A stretch of DNA of 64,000 nucleotides from an uncultured Clostridia bacterium. GTDB taxonomy: Bacteria; Bacillota; Clostridia; UMGS1810. Under the pieces are notes generated by a model. The model did no database searches. It was given only the letters and a program-made list of their open reading frames with translations, and was not told the DNA's origin. This document shows positions 17,220-26,335 of this stretch, in pieces. Position 1 is the stretch's first letter; each line of letters starts with the position of its first letter. The stretch is from assembly GCA_934454585.1 (NCBI GenBank), contig CAKSFP010000004.1, forward strand, positions 62,001 through 126,000. Reading direction: 5' to 3'. The translations under genes were made by a program, and so were the position numbers.

Positions 17220-19574
17220 CTATACTATATGCAATTTTTCCGCAACTGTCTTTGCCTCGCTGCGCCGACTAGCGCCGAGTTTTTGCAATATGTGGCTGAC
17301 ATGGCTTTTCACCGTGGCAAGTCTTATGCCCAGTATCTCGCCTATCTCGGAATTACTCTTATCCGCACAGATAAGCCGCAGCACCTGGGTTTCCGTCTCG
17401 GTCAGTTTTTCCGCATCCGATTTTTTCGTTCTGAGGAAATCGGGATAATACACTGCCTGTACCCGAGCCGATTTTGTCACTTTTTTGACAAAAGGCGTCT
17501 GGTCGCACTCCGCAATCAGCGGCAACACGGCCGCACCATAAGTGCTTATCGTCTGCACAAAACCGTATTGCGCGGCAATGGCAACCGCACACTTCATATC
17601 TTCTATCCATGCGGCATCTCCGCGTCGCTGTTTTGCAATCGCCGTGAGTGTGCGCAGGTGAATCATGTCTATATGACGCGAACATTTTTCACAATACGGC
17701 TCCAGCGGCGACATGGTGAGCAATGCCGCGTCTTCGCTGCCGAATGTCAGCTCTGCCATGGCCTCCGTGAAATACTGATACCGCTTTAAGGTACGCATAT
17801 TCACGGAATCTCTGGGTGCCTTTGTCCGGAACCATTTTTCAACCGCCATTATATCGCAGCAACGCATATCTATGCGGCACATCATGGCATCTATATTCGG
17901 CATAAACCGTTCCAGACCCCTCTGTTCGAATCTGTCGCGCATTGCGGTAAGAGTTATTTTGGCGTCATCCGCTCTGCCGGAGGCAATCTGACTGCGCACC
18001 AAAAGTCCCACAAGCGCAAACTCTATGTCGGGCGTGCCGTTGCTCTGCACCTCGCTCAGTCGTGACACCAGAGTGAGGATTTTGCTCGACACATCCTCAC
18101 CTTTTTCAAACTTGCTCTCGGTTATTGCACACTCGGGCAGCACCGTACCATCCTTACCAAGTATGGCAGTTACGGGGAGCTTCATTGTGGCATAGAGTAT
18201 ATCGTCTATCTTGCTCCAATCCGAAAAATCTTTTCCGCCGTTCATTATACTCGGTAATGTACTTGTTACCGAAAACGACGGCAGATCTATCTCTTTGTTC
18301 GCCATAAGATGAAATGCCGATTTTATGGTTTCAATAAGTCCGGCAACTCCGCGCTGCGGCAATGCCACATCAAGCCATATCAGACGGCTTTTTGCCTCTT
18401 TTGCCGCCGCGTCGGTGCCCTTGCGCACCAGTACAAAATCCTTCAGGCGATTATACCATCTTTCCGATCCCTCATAATCTGCGTGCAGGGCGCACAGCAT
18501 ACTTTTGCCCTGCATAAGCGCCGGACTTGCTTCAATTGACGAATCCGGCAGCGACATATAGTAGCTCTCCATTTCCTCATAGTGACCCATTCCCGGATGA
18601 AGTCCGGTCGTCTTGATCAGCAATTCGGACACCTTGCTGCTCTCTCCGCTTTTCACATAGCATTCAAGCGCCTCGCCGTAGTCCTGACGCAGTTCGTAAA
18701 ACAATCCGCAGCGACTGTAGAGTGCGCGGCGCTGTTCCTCGGTGTATTCACGGTTTTGTTCCCACATGAGGAAATCACGAAACACGGACCAGAAGTGGAA
18801 TGTATCGGGGGTGTCATATATCATCATGTTCGAATCATTCTGCAATTGTGTCAGCATCTTGCCGGCGTTCATGTCGCCGCTAACCATTTTGGCAAGCTCC
18901 GCAGTTATTTTCTCAAACGGCGCAAGTTCAAGCAAAAAACGCCTTGTGGGCAAATCAAACCGCCTGTATATCATCTCGTCATAATACATATATATCTCAT
19001 GGGCCAGCTCTCCGAGCAGTCTGCTGTCATATTGCTCGCCTTTTTTCAGATGTTCCGCAACCATGGCAACCGCAAGCGGATAGCCTTGGGTGTCGGTCAT
19101 TACGGCATTTTTGACATCGTCTGTCGTTTCTATGGATGATTTTTCAAAAAACTTTGCCGTCGTTTCGCAGTCAAAGAACATATCTTCCGCGGATATCTCG
19201 TGCATCAGCCCCGACAGGCGAAACGGCATGAGCCAACCGGGGATTGCCCCGCGGGTCAGCAATAAAAAGCGCTTGAGCGGATTCTCGCGGATAACAGTGC
19301 ACAGGCGCATCTGCTCGTTCTCCGAACTCATGTATTGCATATCGTCTATGTAGAGTACATCCCATTCCTCCGGTTTATCCAGCTTGTCGCTTATCTTGTC
19401 GCCGGACATCTTCAGCACCCGTTCAAAGCGGTTGCCGATCATATAATCGGCGAGCGTTGTTTTGCCGAAACCGCACGGCGCACGCAATATCAATATTCGT
19501 CCTTTATCAAAAAATGCTCGAAACTTTGCGATGTTGTCCTTGTTTGTGACAATTTTATTTTTCAGACTTATCAC
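17220..19574 (-). CDS. LuxR-family regulator with N-terminal ATPase (MalT/STAND-like)
   Basis: Large signal-sensing activator, 784 residues. The P-loop is RAPCGFGKTTL (about residues 31-41), followed by a Walker B region VLYIDDMQYM. About residues 300-700 look like helical repeats, as in MalT-type sensors. The C-terminal LuxR helix-turn-helix is clear: LTETETQVLRLICADKSNSE, then IGEILGIRLATVKSHVSHIL and QKLGASRRSEA. In the family, inducer and ATP drive oligomerisation and then DNA binding. The start is a GTG at 19574 with only a weak AAAGAAAG upstream. It has a good promoter (19601-19629). It is divergent from the ATPase-helicase gene and points toward the giant SLH gene 203 nt away, making that gene a plausible target (inference). 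Confidence 0.9.
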   Translation of the reverse strand: MISLKNKIVTNKDNIAKFRAFFDKGRILILRAPCGFGKTTLADYMIGNRFERVLKMSGDKISDKLDKPEEWDVLYIDDMQYMSSENEQMRLCTVIRENPLKRFLLLTRGAIPGWLMPFRLSGLMHEISAEDMFFDCETTAKFFEKSSIETTDDVKNAVMTDTQGYPLAVAMVAEHLKKGEQYDSRLLGELAHEIYMYYDEMIYRRFDLPTRRFLLELAPFEKITAELAKMVSGDMNAGKMLTQLQNDSNMMIYDTPDTFHFWSVFRDFLMWEQNREYTEEQRRALYSRCGLFYELRQDYGEALECYVKSGESSKVSELLIKTTGLHPGMGHYEEMESYYMSLPDSSIEASPALMQGKSMLCALHADYEGSERWYNRLKDFVLVRKGTDAAAKEAKSRLIWLDVALPQRGVAGLIETIKSAFHLMANKEIDLPSFSVTSTLPSIMNGGKDFSDWSKIDDILYATMKLPVTAILGKDGTVLPECAITESKFEKGEDVSSKILTLVSRLSEVQSNGTPDIEFALVGLLVRSQIASGRADDAKITLTAMRDRFEQRGLERFMPNIDAMMCRIDMRCCDIMAVEKWFRTKAPRDSVNMRTLKRYQYFTEAMAELTFGSEDAALLTMSPLEPYCEKCSRHIDMIHLRTLTAIAKQRRGDAAWIEDMKCAVAIAAQYGFVQTISTYGAAVLPLIAECDQTPFVKKVTKSARVQAVYYPDFLRTKKSDAEKLTETETQVLRLICADKSNSEIGEILGIRLATVKSHVSHILQKLGASRRSEAKTVAEKLHIV

Positions 19575-19600
19575 TTTCTTTCTTTTGTTCTCAATTATTT

Positions 19601-19629
19601 ATTGTATCAGAAAAAACGGTTTTTGTCAT
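19601..19629 (-). promoter_or_regulatory. Sigma-A promoter of the LuxR-type gene
   Basis: -35 ATGACA (19629-19624), 17-nt spacer, -10 TACAAT (19606-19601), 27 nt before the GTG start. Confidence 0.65.
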
Positions 19630-19811
19630 CATCCCAAAGTATGATGTTTATAAGAAATTTTGAGGGAAAATAAATTAAAATGCCTGCCGGACAAAATTGA
19701 TTGGCAGAATCGAAAATTTGTAAAAACTATTTCTGCCGAAAGAAGAATTTTCTGAATCCGTAAAGTGTTCGATGGTTTTAACCATTTACCGCCGATAAAT
19801 TTTTATACAAT

Positions 19812-19840
19812 TTGACTTTTGTTCCCGATTATCGTATAAT
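19812..19840 (+). promoter_or_regulatory. Sigma-A promoter of the ATPase-helicase gene
   Basis: -35 TTGACT (19812-19817), 17-nt spacer, -10 TATAAT (19835-19840), 42 nt before the ATG at 19883. The 308-nt divergent region 19575-19882 holds this and the LuxR promoter; I see nothing else in it. Confidence 0.85.
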
Positions 19841-19882
19841 AAAGCAAAGTCAAAACGATATCCGCGGAGGTGTATTTCGGAT

Positions 19883-22800
19883 ATGAACACACAAGAAAAG
19901 CAATATTTTCGAGAGCTAACAAAAGACCGAACCGAAAGCGCAAATGTACTGGAAAAGCCGTCTCTTTCCGGTGTTCAGCACAGCGTTGTCGAAAAATACT
20001 CAGACCAGGCTCACTTTATATATGAGTTGCTGCAAAATGCCGATGACGTCAAGGCAACCCGTGCAAGATTTCATCTGTACAAAGATAAACTTGTGTTTAC
20101 CCATAACGGCACAAAACACTTTAATATATCAAACCCGTCAACCGAGGCAGAGGACGCAAAAAACGGTGTGCTCGGTGACCTCAATGCCATTACCTCCGTC
20201 GCAAATTCCGCAAAGGGAGGTAATAAGGCAACCATAGGCAAATTCGGCGTTGGCTTTAAGGCGGTATTTCAGTACACCGATACTCCGCATATTTACGACC
20301 CTAATGTCGCCTTCAAGATTGAGCGGTTTATCGTGCCGAACCGCATCGATGAGGATTACCCCAACCGAAAGGAAGACGAGACCGTCTTTGTTTTCCCCTT
20401 TGACCACAGGGAGAGAGCTCCGCGCGAGGCATTCGAGGATATTTTCGACAAATTGCGCGGCCTTGTATACCCCATACTCTTTTTGCAGCATTTACAGGAT
20501 GTTTCATTTGATGTCGAGGACAGTGACACCGTGGGCACCTACGAAAAGCACTGCACTCTTGAGAAGTGCTTTGATGATATCACTGCGCGCAGACTTGAGC
20601 TTGAGTACAGCGAAGGCGAAGAACTTGCCATCGACCGAATATGGCTTTTTTCACGGCATGATGATTTCGGGCGCGACTACTGCGTCGGATTCTTTCTTGA
20701 TGAAAACGAAAAGCTCAAACCGGTGAGTATGCCTGCCTTTTGCTACTTCCCCACAAAGGAGGACACCAAGCTACACTTTGTTGTCCATGCGCCGTTTCTG
20801 CTTACCGACAGCCGCGAGGGAATCAAAGCCGGCGAGGAATACAACAGAGAACTCATATCAAAGCTCGCAAGGCTGGCGGCAGACGCCCTGCCGTGCTTGC
20901 GCAGCATAGGCGATGAAATGGGGGTTCGCATAATCGACGACGATATACTGAGCATCGTGCCGTTTGACGACCGTGAATTTTCTGCCGTGTATGATAAATC
21001 AAGGATATCGTTTATGCCATTCTACACCGAAATGATGGATTCTCTCGTAAACGGACTGTTGCCGACAAAGGACGGCTATACCGACCGCGACCACGCATTC
21101 TGGTCGTATACGATTGATATTAATTCGCTCTTTTCTGACGAACAGATAAGCCTGCTTTTTGCGCAAGAAGATTCACACTGGGTGTTTTGCTCAAAACCGC
21201 GCCACGCCTTTGACGCGTACGGCAAAGCCGCAGTCAGGTGTTATATAGACGACATCGTAAACAACTGGTATGACGAGACCGACATCTTCGACAGCATTGA
21301 CGGTGATTTCATCAAGCAGCAATCTTTTGAATGGCTGCACAGATTCTACAAATGGATTGCCGACACGCCGAGACGGTTTTCGGACCTGAAGTCAACTCCC
21401 ATTTTCATAAATGCAGACGGCGAGGCTGCCGCGGCATATGACGAAAGCGGCAGCAAGACCCTGTTTCTGCCGTCGGCCGAGGTTAAGGACTGCCCCACGG
21501 TTAATCCCGAGCTTTTGCAAAACGGCGAAACGGCTTCATTTTTGCGCGATGTTGTTAAGCTGGAGGAGCCATCACTCCAGGACTACATATACAACACGGT
21601 GATTCCGAACTACAAAAATGACGGGGAGGAAGACCCGTTTACATACTTCAAGCTGTTCTTCAAGTATTACAAGGAATGCCGCGCCACAGAGATTGACAGC
21701 TATATCGAAAAGATAAAAGACCTTGATTTTTTGGAATACATAGATTCGGACGGAGAGTATTGCCGGTGGACAGCGCATATGATTTATTACCCCGACGACA
21801 GGCTTAAGGAATATTTCTGCGCAAAGGCAAATGCGCCTTTTTTGGCACTGGAACAGTACACAGACGAATTCCCAAACGACGGCAATTTGATTCCGTTTTT
21901 TAACGAGCTCGGCATTGCACACCTGCCGAGAGTTTTTCGCCGTCCTTTAGGTACTCGCGAAAGAGCCAAATACCCCGGCTTGCCGCGCGAATATTCGACG
22001 AAATATCAGCTGTACCGCGAAACAAGGATTGACGGTTGCATAGAGCTTGCGGAATACATAGCGCAGAGTGGCGACGCGAACAAATCATATTGCTTGTGGA
22101 ATATGCTGCTCGCCGTTTTTGATGAAAACCCTGACATCGAGGTCAACGGAAAATATGAATATTACTATTACTCCCCTCACACAATACCCTTCAAATCGCT
22201 GACGGCAAAAAAACTGCGCGAAGAAAAATGGCTTGTCAGCAGTGACGGCAGCTTTATATGCGCGGAGGGCACCACACTGTCCCTGCTGTCCGGCGAGTAT
22301 GATGTGCACGGCAGCGGCGCGGCAGCCCTGACAGAATATCTCGGCTTCGCGCGTGACGATGAGGAAGAGGAGATAACCGAGGATCAGAAACTTGCGGATA
22401 TGTGTAAAAAATACGGCATGGAAAGCGAGGCGGATTTCCTCGAATTCAGAGAGTGGAAAAATCAGAGGGAGAGAAAAAACGACTCCGCCGCGGAAGAGAC
22501 GGCGGACAGCGAGCCGCAAAACACCATGGACGCCATTGCGACGGATATCAAAAAGCGTGCAAAGCACCGCGGAATACAGGACAAACCCGACACAGCACCG
22601 CTCCGTGAGGAGGATAACTCCGAAACCGACATTGACGAGTACACCCCCGTAACCATAGACTATGCGTCAAAGATAGAGAACAAGAAAGAAGAACAGGCAA
22701 CGGAACTTCGCGAGCTTGCCAAAATGCAAGAATTGCAAGACATTGCTGTTTCCGCGGAAAAGTATTCGTATCTGTGGTTTAAGACACTGCTTGACATGGA

Positions 22801-24616
22801 GATTTTCAACAGCGATGCCGACAGCATAAGCAATAGAGAGATTAATATCAAATTCGGGAAGATAGAGCGCGACGAGGGCACAAAAAAGACATACATCCTG
22901 AGCCGCCCGAACAAGTATATTCCGCAATACACGGAGGATTTGACCGGCATACCGCTTGTCCTTCATATGAATGACGGAACGCAAAAACAAGTCGCGATAG
23001 AAGTCTCCGCCGTAAAATCATACAGCCTGTATGTGATGCTCAAGGATGCACAAAGCCTGTCCGACACAGATTTGTCGGCAGTGCATGAAGTGTCTGTCAA
23101 GGCGTCAAGACCTGTCTTTCTGCTTCAGGCACTGCGTGAAAAACTCGCCGGCCTGAAGGGCGAAAACGGCTGTGCCCTTGCGGACGAATACAACATGAAG
23201 AATAACCTGCCCGAAAATCTCGAATTCATCTTCGGACCTCCCGGGACAGGAAAGACCACCTATCTGGCAAACAAGGTGCTTATGCCTCTAATGCAGCAAA
23301 AAGAAGATGTCAGAGTACTGGTGCTCACCCCGACCAACAAGGCGGCAGATGTCATAACGGCAAAAATTATGGAAAGCATGGGGAGCGATATGTCATACAC
23401 AAAATGGCTGGCGCGTTTCGGCGTTACCGGCGACGAACTCATTGAGAACAGCGAGGTTTTCCGTGACAAGACCTTTGATCCGCGCAAATGCCGTCGTTGC
23501 GTGACCGTCACCACCATTGCGCGGTTCGCCTACGATTTCTTTATGCCGGTTGGCGAAAGACTCTATATCGACGCGCTTAAGTGGGATTATATCGTAATTG
23601 ATGAGGCGTCCATGATTCCTGCTGTGCAGATAGTCTATCCGCTGTTCCGCAAGACACCGAAAAAATTTATCATCGCCGGCGACCCGTTTCAGATTGCGCC
23701 GGTTACCACTGTTGATATCTGGGCAGATGAAAACATCTACACTCTCACAGAGCTTAATTCATTCACCGCTGCAACCGCAACGCCGCACGACTACCCCGTT
23801 GTAAGGCTGACAACGCAGTATCGCAGCACACCGGAAATTGGCGAGATATTCAGCAACTTTGCATATGGTGGAATACTGCACCACCACCGAAAGAGCGAAT
23901 CACGCAGAGACCTGCACCTTGACGGGATAATCGACATGAATTCTCTGAATATTCTCAAATTTCCAGTGAGCAAATACGAGAGCATCTATCGTGCAAAACG
24001 ATTGAGCGGAACCACACCGTATCACATATACTCCGCGATATTTACCGCAGAATTTGCAAATTACCTCTGCACGGTTCTGAAAAGTCAAAACCCCGGCGTG
24101 AGATTCAACATAGGGATTATTGCTCCGTACAGGGCGCAGGCGAGTCTTATAGACAGACTGATGTCCTTTATGCCGTTGCCGCTCGAAATCAATGTGCAAG
24201 TCGGTACGATTCATGGGTTTCAGGGAGATGAATGTGACATCGTTTTTGTGGTTTTGAACACACCGCCGTCAATATCGGCAAGTCCGAAGTTATTTTTGAA
24301 TAAGCAAAACATATTGAATGTTGCTGTCAGCCGCGCGAGAGATTATATTTTTGTCGTCATGCCGGATGACCGGACGGACAATGTATGCAGACTGCAAAAG
24401 GTAAAAAAAATCGAAGAACTGATGCGCCGCTCGGGGCATTTTACCGAGCGGACAACGGCGGAGATTGAACAACTTATGTTTGGTGACGAGAAATTTATCG
24501 AGAATAACTCGTTTGCAACAAGTCATCAGTCGGTGAATGTTTACGGACATCCCGAAAAATATTATGAAATCCGCAGTGAGGACACGGCAATTGATATTCA
24601 GGTGCACAGGGATTGA
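19883..24616 (+). CDS. HSP90/sacsin-like ATPase fused to a UPF1-like SF1 helicase; candidate defence protein
   Basis: A 1577-residue cytoplasmic two-engine protein. The N-terminus is a GHKL/HSP90-type ATPase of the sacsin kind: N-box YELLQNADDVKA (about 45-57), a G1-like FTHNGTKHF, and the G2 loop IGKFGVGFKAVF (about 117-128). About 830-960 is a charged linker. The C-terminal third is a superfamily 1 helicase: motif I FGPPGTGKTTYL (about 1115), Ia VLTPTNKAADV, II VIDEASM, III AGDPFQIAP, IV QYRSTPEIG, V/VI GTIHGFQGDECDIVF and NVAVSRARD. No nuclease motif is visible after the helicase. The ATG follows GCGGAGG. It is monocistronic with its own promoter. This architecture resembles standalone conflict proteins, so phage defence is plausible but unproven; RNA or DNA repair is the alternative. 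Confidence 0.88.
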   Translation: MNTQEKQYFRELTKDRTESANVLEKPSLSGVQHSVVEKYSDQAHFIYELLQNADDVKATRARFHLYKDKLVFTHNGTKHFNISNPSTEAEDAKNGVLGDLNAITSVANSAKGGNKATIGKFGVGFKAVFQYTDTPHIYDPNVAFKIERFIVPNRIDEDYPNRKEDETVFVFPFDHRERAPREAFEDIFDKLRGLVYPILFLQHLQDVSFDVEDSDTVGTYEKHCTLEKCFDDITARRLELEYSEGEELAIDRIWLFSRHDDFGRDYCVGFFLDENEKLKPVSMPAFCYFPTKEDTKLHFVVHAPFLLTDSREGIKAGEEYNRELISKLARLAADALPCLRSIGDEMGVRIIDDDILSIVPFDDREFSAVYDKSRISFMPFYTEMMDSLVNGLLPTKDGYTDRDHAFWSYTIDINSLFSDEQISLLFAQEDSHWVFCSKPRHAFDAYGKAAVRCYIDDIVNNWYDETDIFDSIDGDFIKQQSFEWLHRFYKWIADTPRRFSDLKSTPIFINADGEAAAAYDESGSKTLFLPSAEVKDCPTVNPELLQNGETASFLRDVVKLEEPSLQDYIYNTVIPNYKNDGEEDPFTYFKLFFKYYKECRATEIDSYIEKIKDLDFLEYIDSDGEYCRWTAHMIYYPDDRLKEYFCAKANAPFLALEQYTDEFPNDGNLIPFFNELGIAHLPRVFRRPLGTRERAKYPGLPREYSTKYQLYRETRIDGCIELAEYIAQSGDANKSYCLWNMLLAVFDENPDIEVNGKYEYYYYSPHTIPFKSLTAKKLREEKWLVSSDGSFICAEGTTLSLLSGEYDVHGSGAAALTEYLGFARDDEEEEITEDQKLADMCKKYGMESEADFLEFREWKNQRERKNDSAAEETADSEPQNTMDAIATDIKKRAKHRGIQDKPDTAPLREEDNSETDIDEYTPVTIDYASKIENKKEEQATELRELAKMQELQDIAVSAEKYSYLWFKTLLDMEIFNSDADSISNREINIKFGKIERDEGTKKTYILSRPNKYIPQYTEDLTGIPLVLHMNDGTQKQVAIEVSAVKSYSLYVMLKDAQSLSDTDLSAVHEVSVKASRPVFLLQALREKLAGLKGENGCALADEYNMKNNLPENLEFIFGPPGTGKTTYLANKVLMPLMQQKEDVRVLVLTPTNKAADVITAKIMESMGSDMSYTKWLARFGVTGDELIENSEVFRDKTFDPRKCRRCVTVTTIARFAYDFFMPVGERLYIDALKWDYIVIDEASMIPAVQIVYPLFRKTPKKFIIAGDPFQIAPVTTVDIWADENIYTLTELNSFTAATATPHDYPVVRLTTQYRSTPEIGEIFSNFAYGGILHHHRKSESRRDLHLDGIIDMNSLNILKFPVSKYESIYRAKRLSGTTPYHIYSAIFTAEFANYLCTVLKSQNPGVRFNIGIIAPYRAQASLIDRLMSFMPLPLEINVQVGTIHGFQGDECDIVFVVLNTPPSISASPKLFLNKQNILNVAVSRARDYIFVVMPDDRTDNVCRLQKVKKIEELMRRSGHFTERTTAEIEQLMFGDEKFIENNSFATSHQSVNVYGHPEKYYEIRSEDTAIDIQVHRD

Positions 24617-24689
24617 TTTTGTGTAAGCAAATCAGAAAAAGGGGCATAAGCATGAAATTCAAGTCGATTATTCCGATATCCATAAGTGT

Positions 24690-24738
24690 TAATCTGTGCG
24701 TGATTTGCGGGTCGATGAGGTCATCGGCCCCTACCGCC
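24690..24738. repeat. 49-nt hairpin repeat, copy 1
   Basis: Matches 40279-40327 at 43 of 49 positions. The core, GGGTCGATGAGGTCATCGGC followed by CCC, folds as a short hairpin. Both copies are intergenic. Confidence 0.7.
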
Positions 24739-24758
24739 AAACGCAGATTCCGCGCTAA

Positions 24759-24847
24759 GGCGAGGGGGCATATGTTGTGTGTCAGCGAGATTCATGGCGC
24801 CGTCAGGTCGCGTGTCGAGCAGACACATAACATATGCCCCCCTCGCC
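24759..24847. repeat. Family-2 palindromic element, copy 1
   Basis: Left arm GGCGAGGGGGCATATGTTGT and on to 24783 pairs with 24822-24847. 24765-24838 matches the reverse complement of 59337-59410 at about 63 of 74 positions. It lies between the ATPase-helicase gene and hisJ. The 272-nt gap 24617-24888 otherwise holds only the 49-nt repeat. Confidence 0.75.
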
Positions 24848-24888
24848 GTAAAGCGTTTGTTTGTTAGTGCGGAATGTTAGAAGGTGCG

Positions 24889-25686
24889 TTAGTTTTTGTG
24901 TAAAATATAATGAAAAGATTCAACCGTCACCCCTGCACGCTCGGCGATTCGCACCGCCTCGTCAAACCCGTAATCAAGAGTAGTCTTTGAATGGCTGTCG
25001 GACGAGAGGATGAACTCTCCGCCGTGCTCGGCGATATAGTGCATAAGGCTCTCGCTCGGGTACGGCACACTGCGCCAACCGCGGCTCATTGCCCCGGTGT
25101 TTATCTCAAACGGCACGCCGCTTTTAATCAGCGCGTCCGCCGCAGCCTTAGCTGCGGCAACATAGCGCGGATCGCTCTCGTCAAAGAGCGGCTGTTTTTC
25201 ATTAAACTTTGTTATCAGGTCAAAATGCCCTATGATATCCGCACCCGTCACCTCGGCAATGCGTGCCTCAAGCGCATAGTAATCTTCGACGAGGGCATAG
25301 ATATCTCCGCCCCATGCCATGTCTGCCGCATTTTTGATTAAATCCGCACTCTCGTCTATCGGATAATACACTCCGCCCTTTTCAACATAGTGCACCGACC
25401 CGATGACATAATCGAACCGCGACGCGTCGAACTCGGAATAAAAATCCGCCTCTATGCCGCAATACACCTTGATTTTGTCCGAATACTTTTCGGCAAGGCG
25501 GCGCACCTCGGCAATGTAGCGCTCGGTCGTCTCCGGAGTCATGCACCAGCTTGTGTCAAACGGGGTGTAGGCATGGCCGGAGAAACCTATCTCGTCCATA
25601 CCCATATCTATCGCCGCCAACACCATGTCCTCGGCGGTATCGGCGCCGTCGCAAAACACGGTGTGCGTGTGAAAATTGCCGCTCAT
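24889..25686 (-). CDS. hisJ: Histidinol-phosphatase, PHP family
   Basis: Removes phosphate from L-histidinol phosphate, the eighth step of histidine synthesis. The 265 residues carry the PHP metal motifs: NFHTHTVFCDG at the start, IGFSGHAY, VYCGIEADF, YVIGSVHYV, IIGHFDLI and LSSDSHS. It is the last gene of the his operon, and its ATG overlaps the hisIE stop by four bases. A PHP-type enzyme is the normal choice in Firmicutes, in place of the HAD domain found in enterobacterial HisB; the HisB here is dehydratase only, which agrees. Confidence 0.93.
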   Translation of the reverse strand: MSGNFHTHTVFCDGADTAEDMVLAAIDMGMDEIGFSGHAYTPFDTSWCMTPETTERYIAEVRRLAEKYSDKIKVYCGIEADFYSEFDASRFDYVIGSVHYVEKGGVYYPIDESADLIKNAADMAWGGDIYALVEDYYALEARIAEVTGADIIGHFDLITKFNEKQPLFDESDPRYVAAAKAAADALIKSGVPFEINTGAMSRGWRSVPYPSESLMHYIAEHGGEFILSSDSHSKTTLDYGFDEAVRIAERAGVTVESFHYILHKN

Positions 25687-26333
25687 TTTGTCATTTTCTC
25701 CTGTTTTATCTTCTTGTCGATAACATGGCGCGACGCAAGCTCGGCTGTGATGTCGTCAAGCGAGATGTTCATCTCGGTCATAAGCACCATCACATGATAT
25801 GCCAGATCGGCAATCTCATATATCGTCTCTTTTTTGTCGTCCGCCTTTGCGGCAATGATGACCTCGGTGGATTCTTCGCCGACTTTTTTGAGTATCTTGT
25901 CTATGCCTTTTTCAAAAAGATATGTTGTGTATGAGCCTTCTTTTTTCTCGCTCTTTCTGCCGCGGATCATCTTCATAAGACCCTCGGGCGAAAAACCCTC
26001 GAGAGATTCGTCCTCGTATACGGGATTGAAAAAGCACGAATCCGCGCCCGTGTGACACGCCGGGCCGTCTTTTTTTACAACCACGGTGAGTGCGTCTTTG
26101 TCACAGTCAGCGGTTATGCTGACAATGTGCTGATAGTTGCCGGATGTCTCTCCCTTGAGCCACAGTTCCTGTCTGGAACGGCTGTAAAAACAGGCAAGAC
26201 CCTTTTCCATGGATATTTTCAGGCTCTCGCGGTTCATATATGCCACCGTGAGCACTTTTTTTGTATCGGCATCCACGACAACAGCCGGGATGAGTCCGTT
26301 CGAATCAAATTTCAATTCATCGGCAGAAATCAT
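25683..26333 (-). CDS. hisIE: Phosphoribosyl-AMP cyclohydrolase / phosphoribosyl-ATP pyrophosphohydrolase
   Basis: Bifunctional enzyme for steps two and three of histidine synthesis, 216 residues. The N-terminal HisI domain (to about 110) shows VAYMNRESLKIS, FYSRSRQELWLKGETSGNYQ, TADCDKDA and GPACHTGADSCFF, supplying the zinc cysteines and magnesium aspartates. The C-terminal HisE domain is a MazG-like helical pyrophosphatase with KVGEESTEVIIAAKADDKK and EIADLAYHVMVLM. It starts two bases after hisF stops and overlaps hisJ by four. Confidence 0.96.
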   Translation of the reverse strand: MISADELKFDSNGLIPAVVVDADTKKVLTVAYMNRESLKISMEKGLACFYSRSRQELWLKGETSGNYQHIVSITADCDKDALTVVVKKDGPACHTGADSCFFNPVYEDESLEGFSPEGLMKMIRGRKSEKKEGSYTTYLFEKGIDKILKKVGEESTEVIIAAKADDKKETIYEIADLAYHVMVLMTEMNISLDDITAELASRHVIDKKIKQEKMTK

Positions 26334-26335
26334 TT

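Noticed and set aside
24613..24867. 84-codon plus-strand frame after the ATPase-helicase gene
   Set aside because: It runs through the 49-nt repeat and the family-2 palindrome, and the product is low-quality basic sequence.
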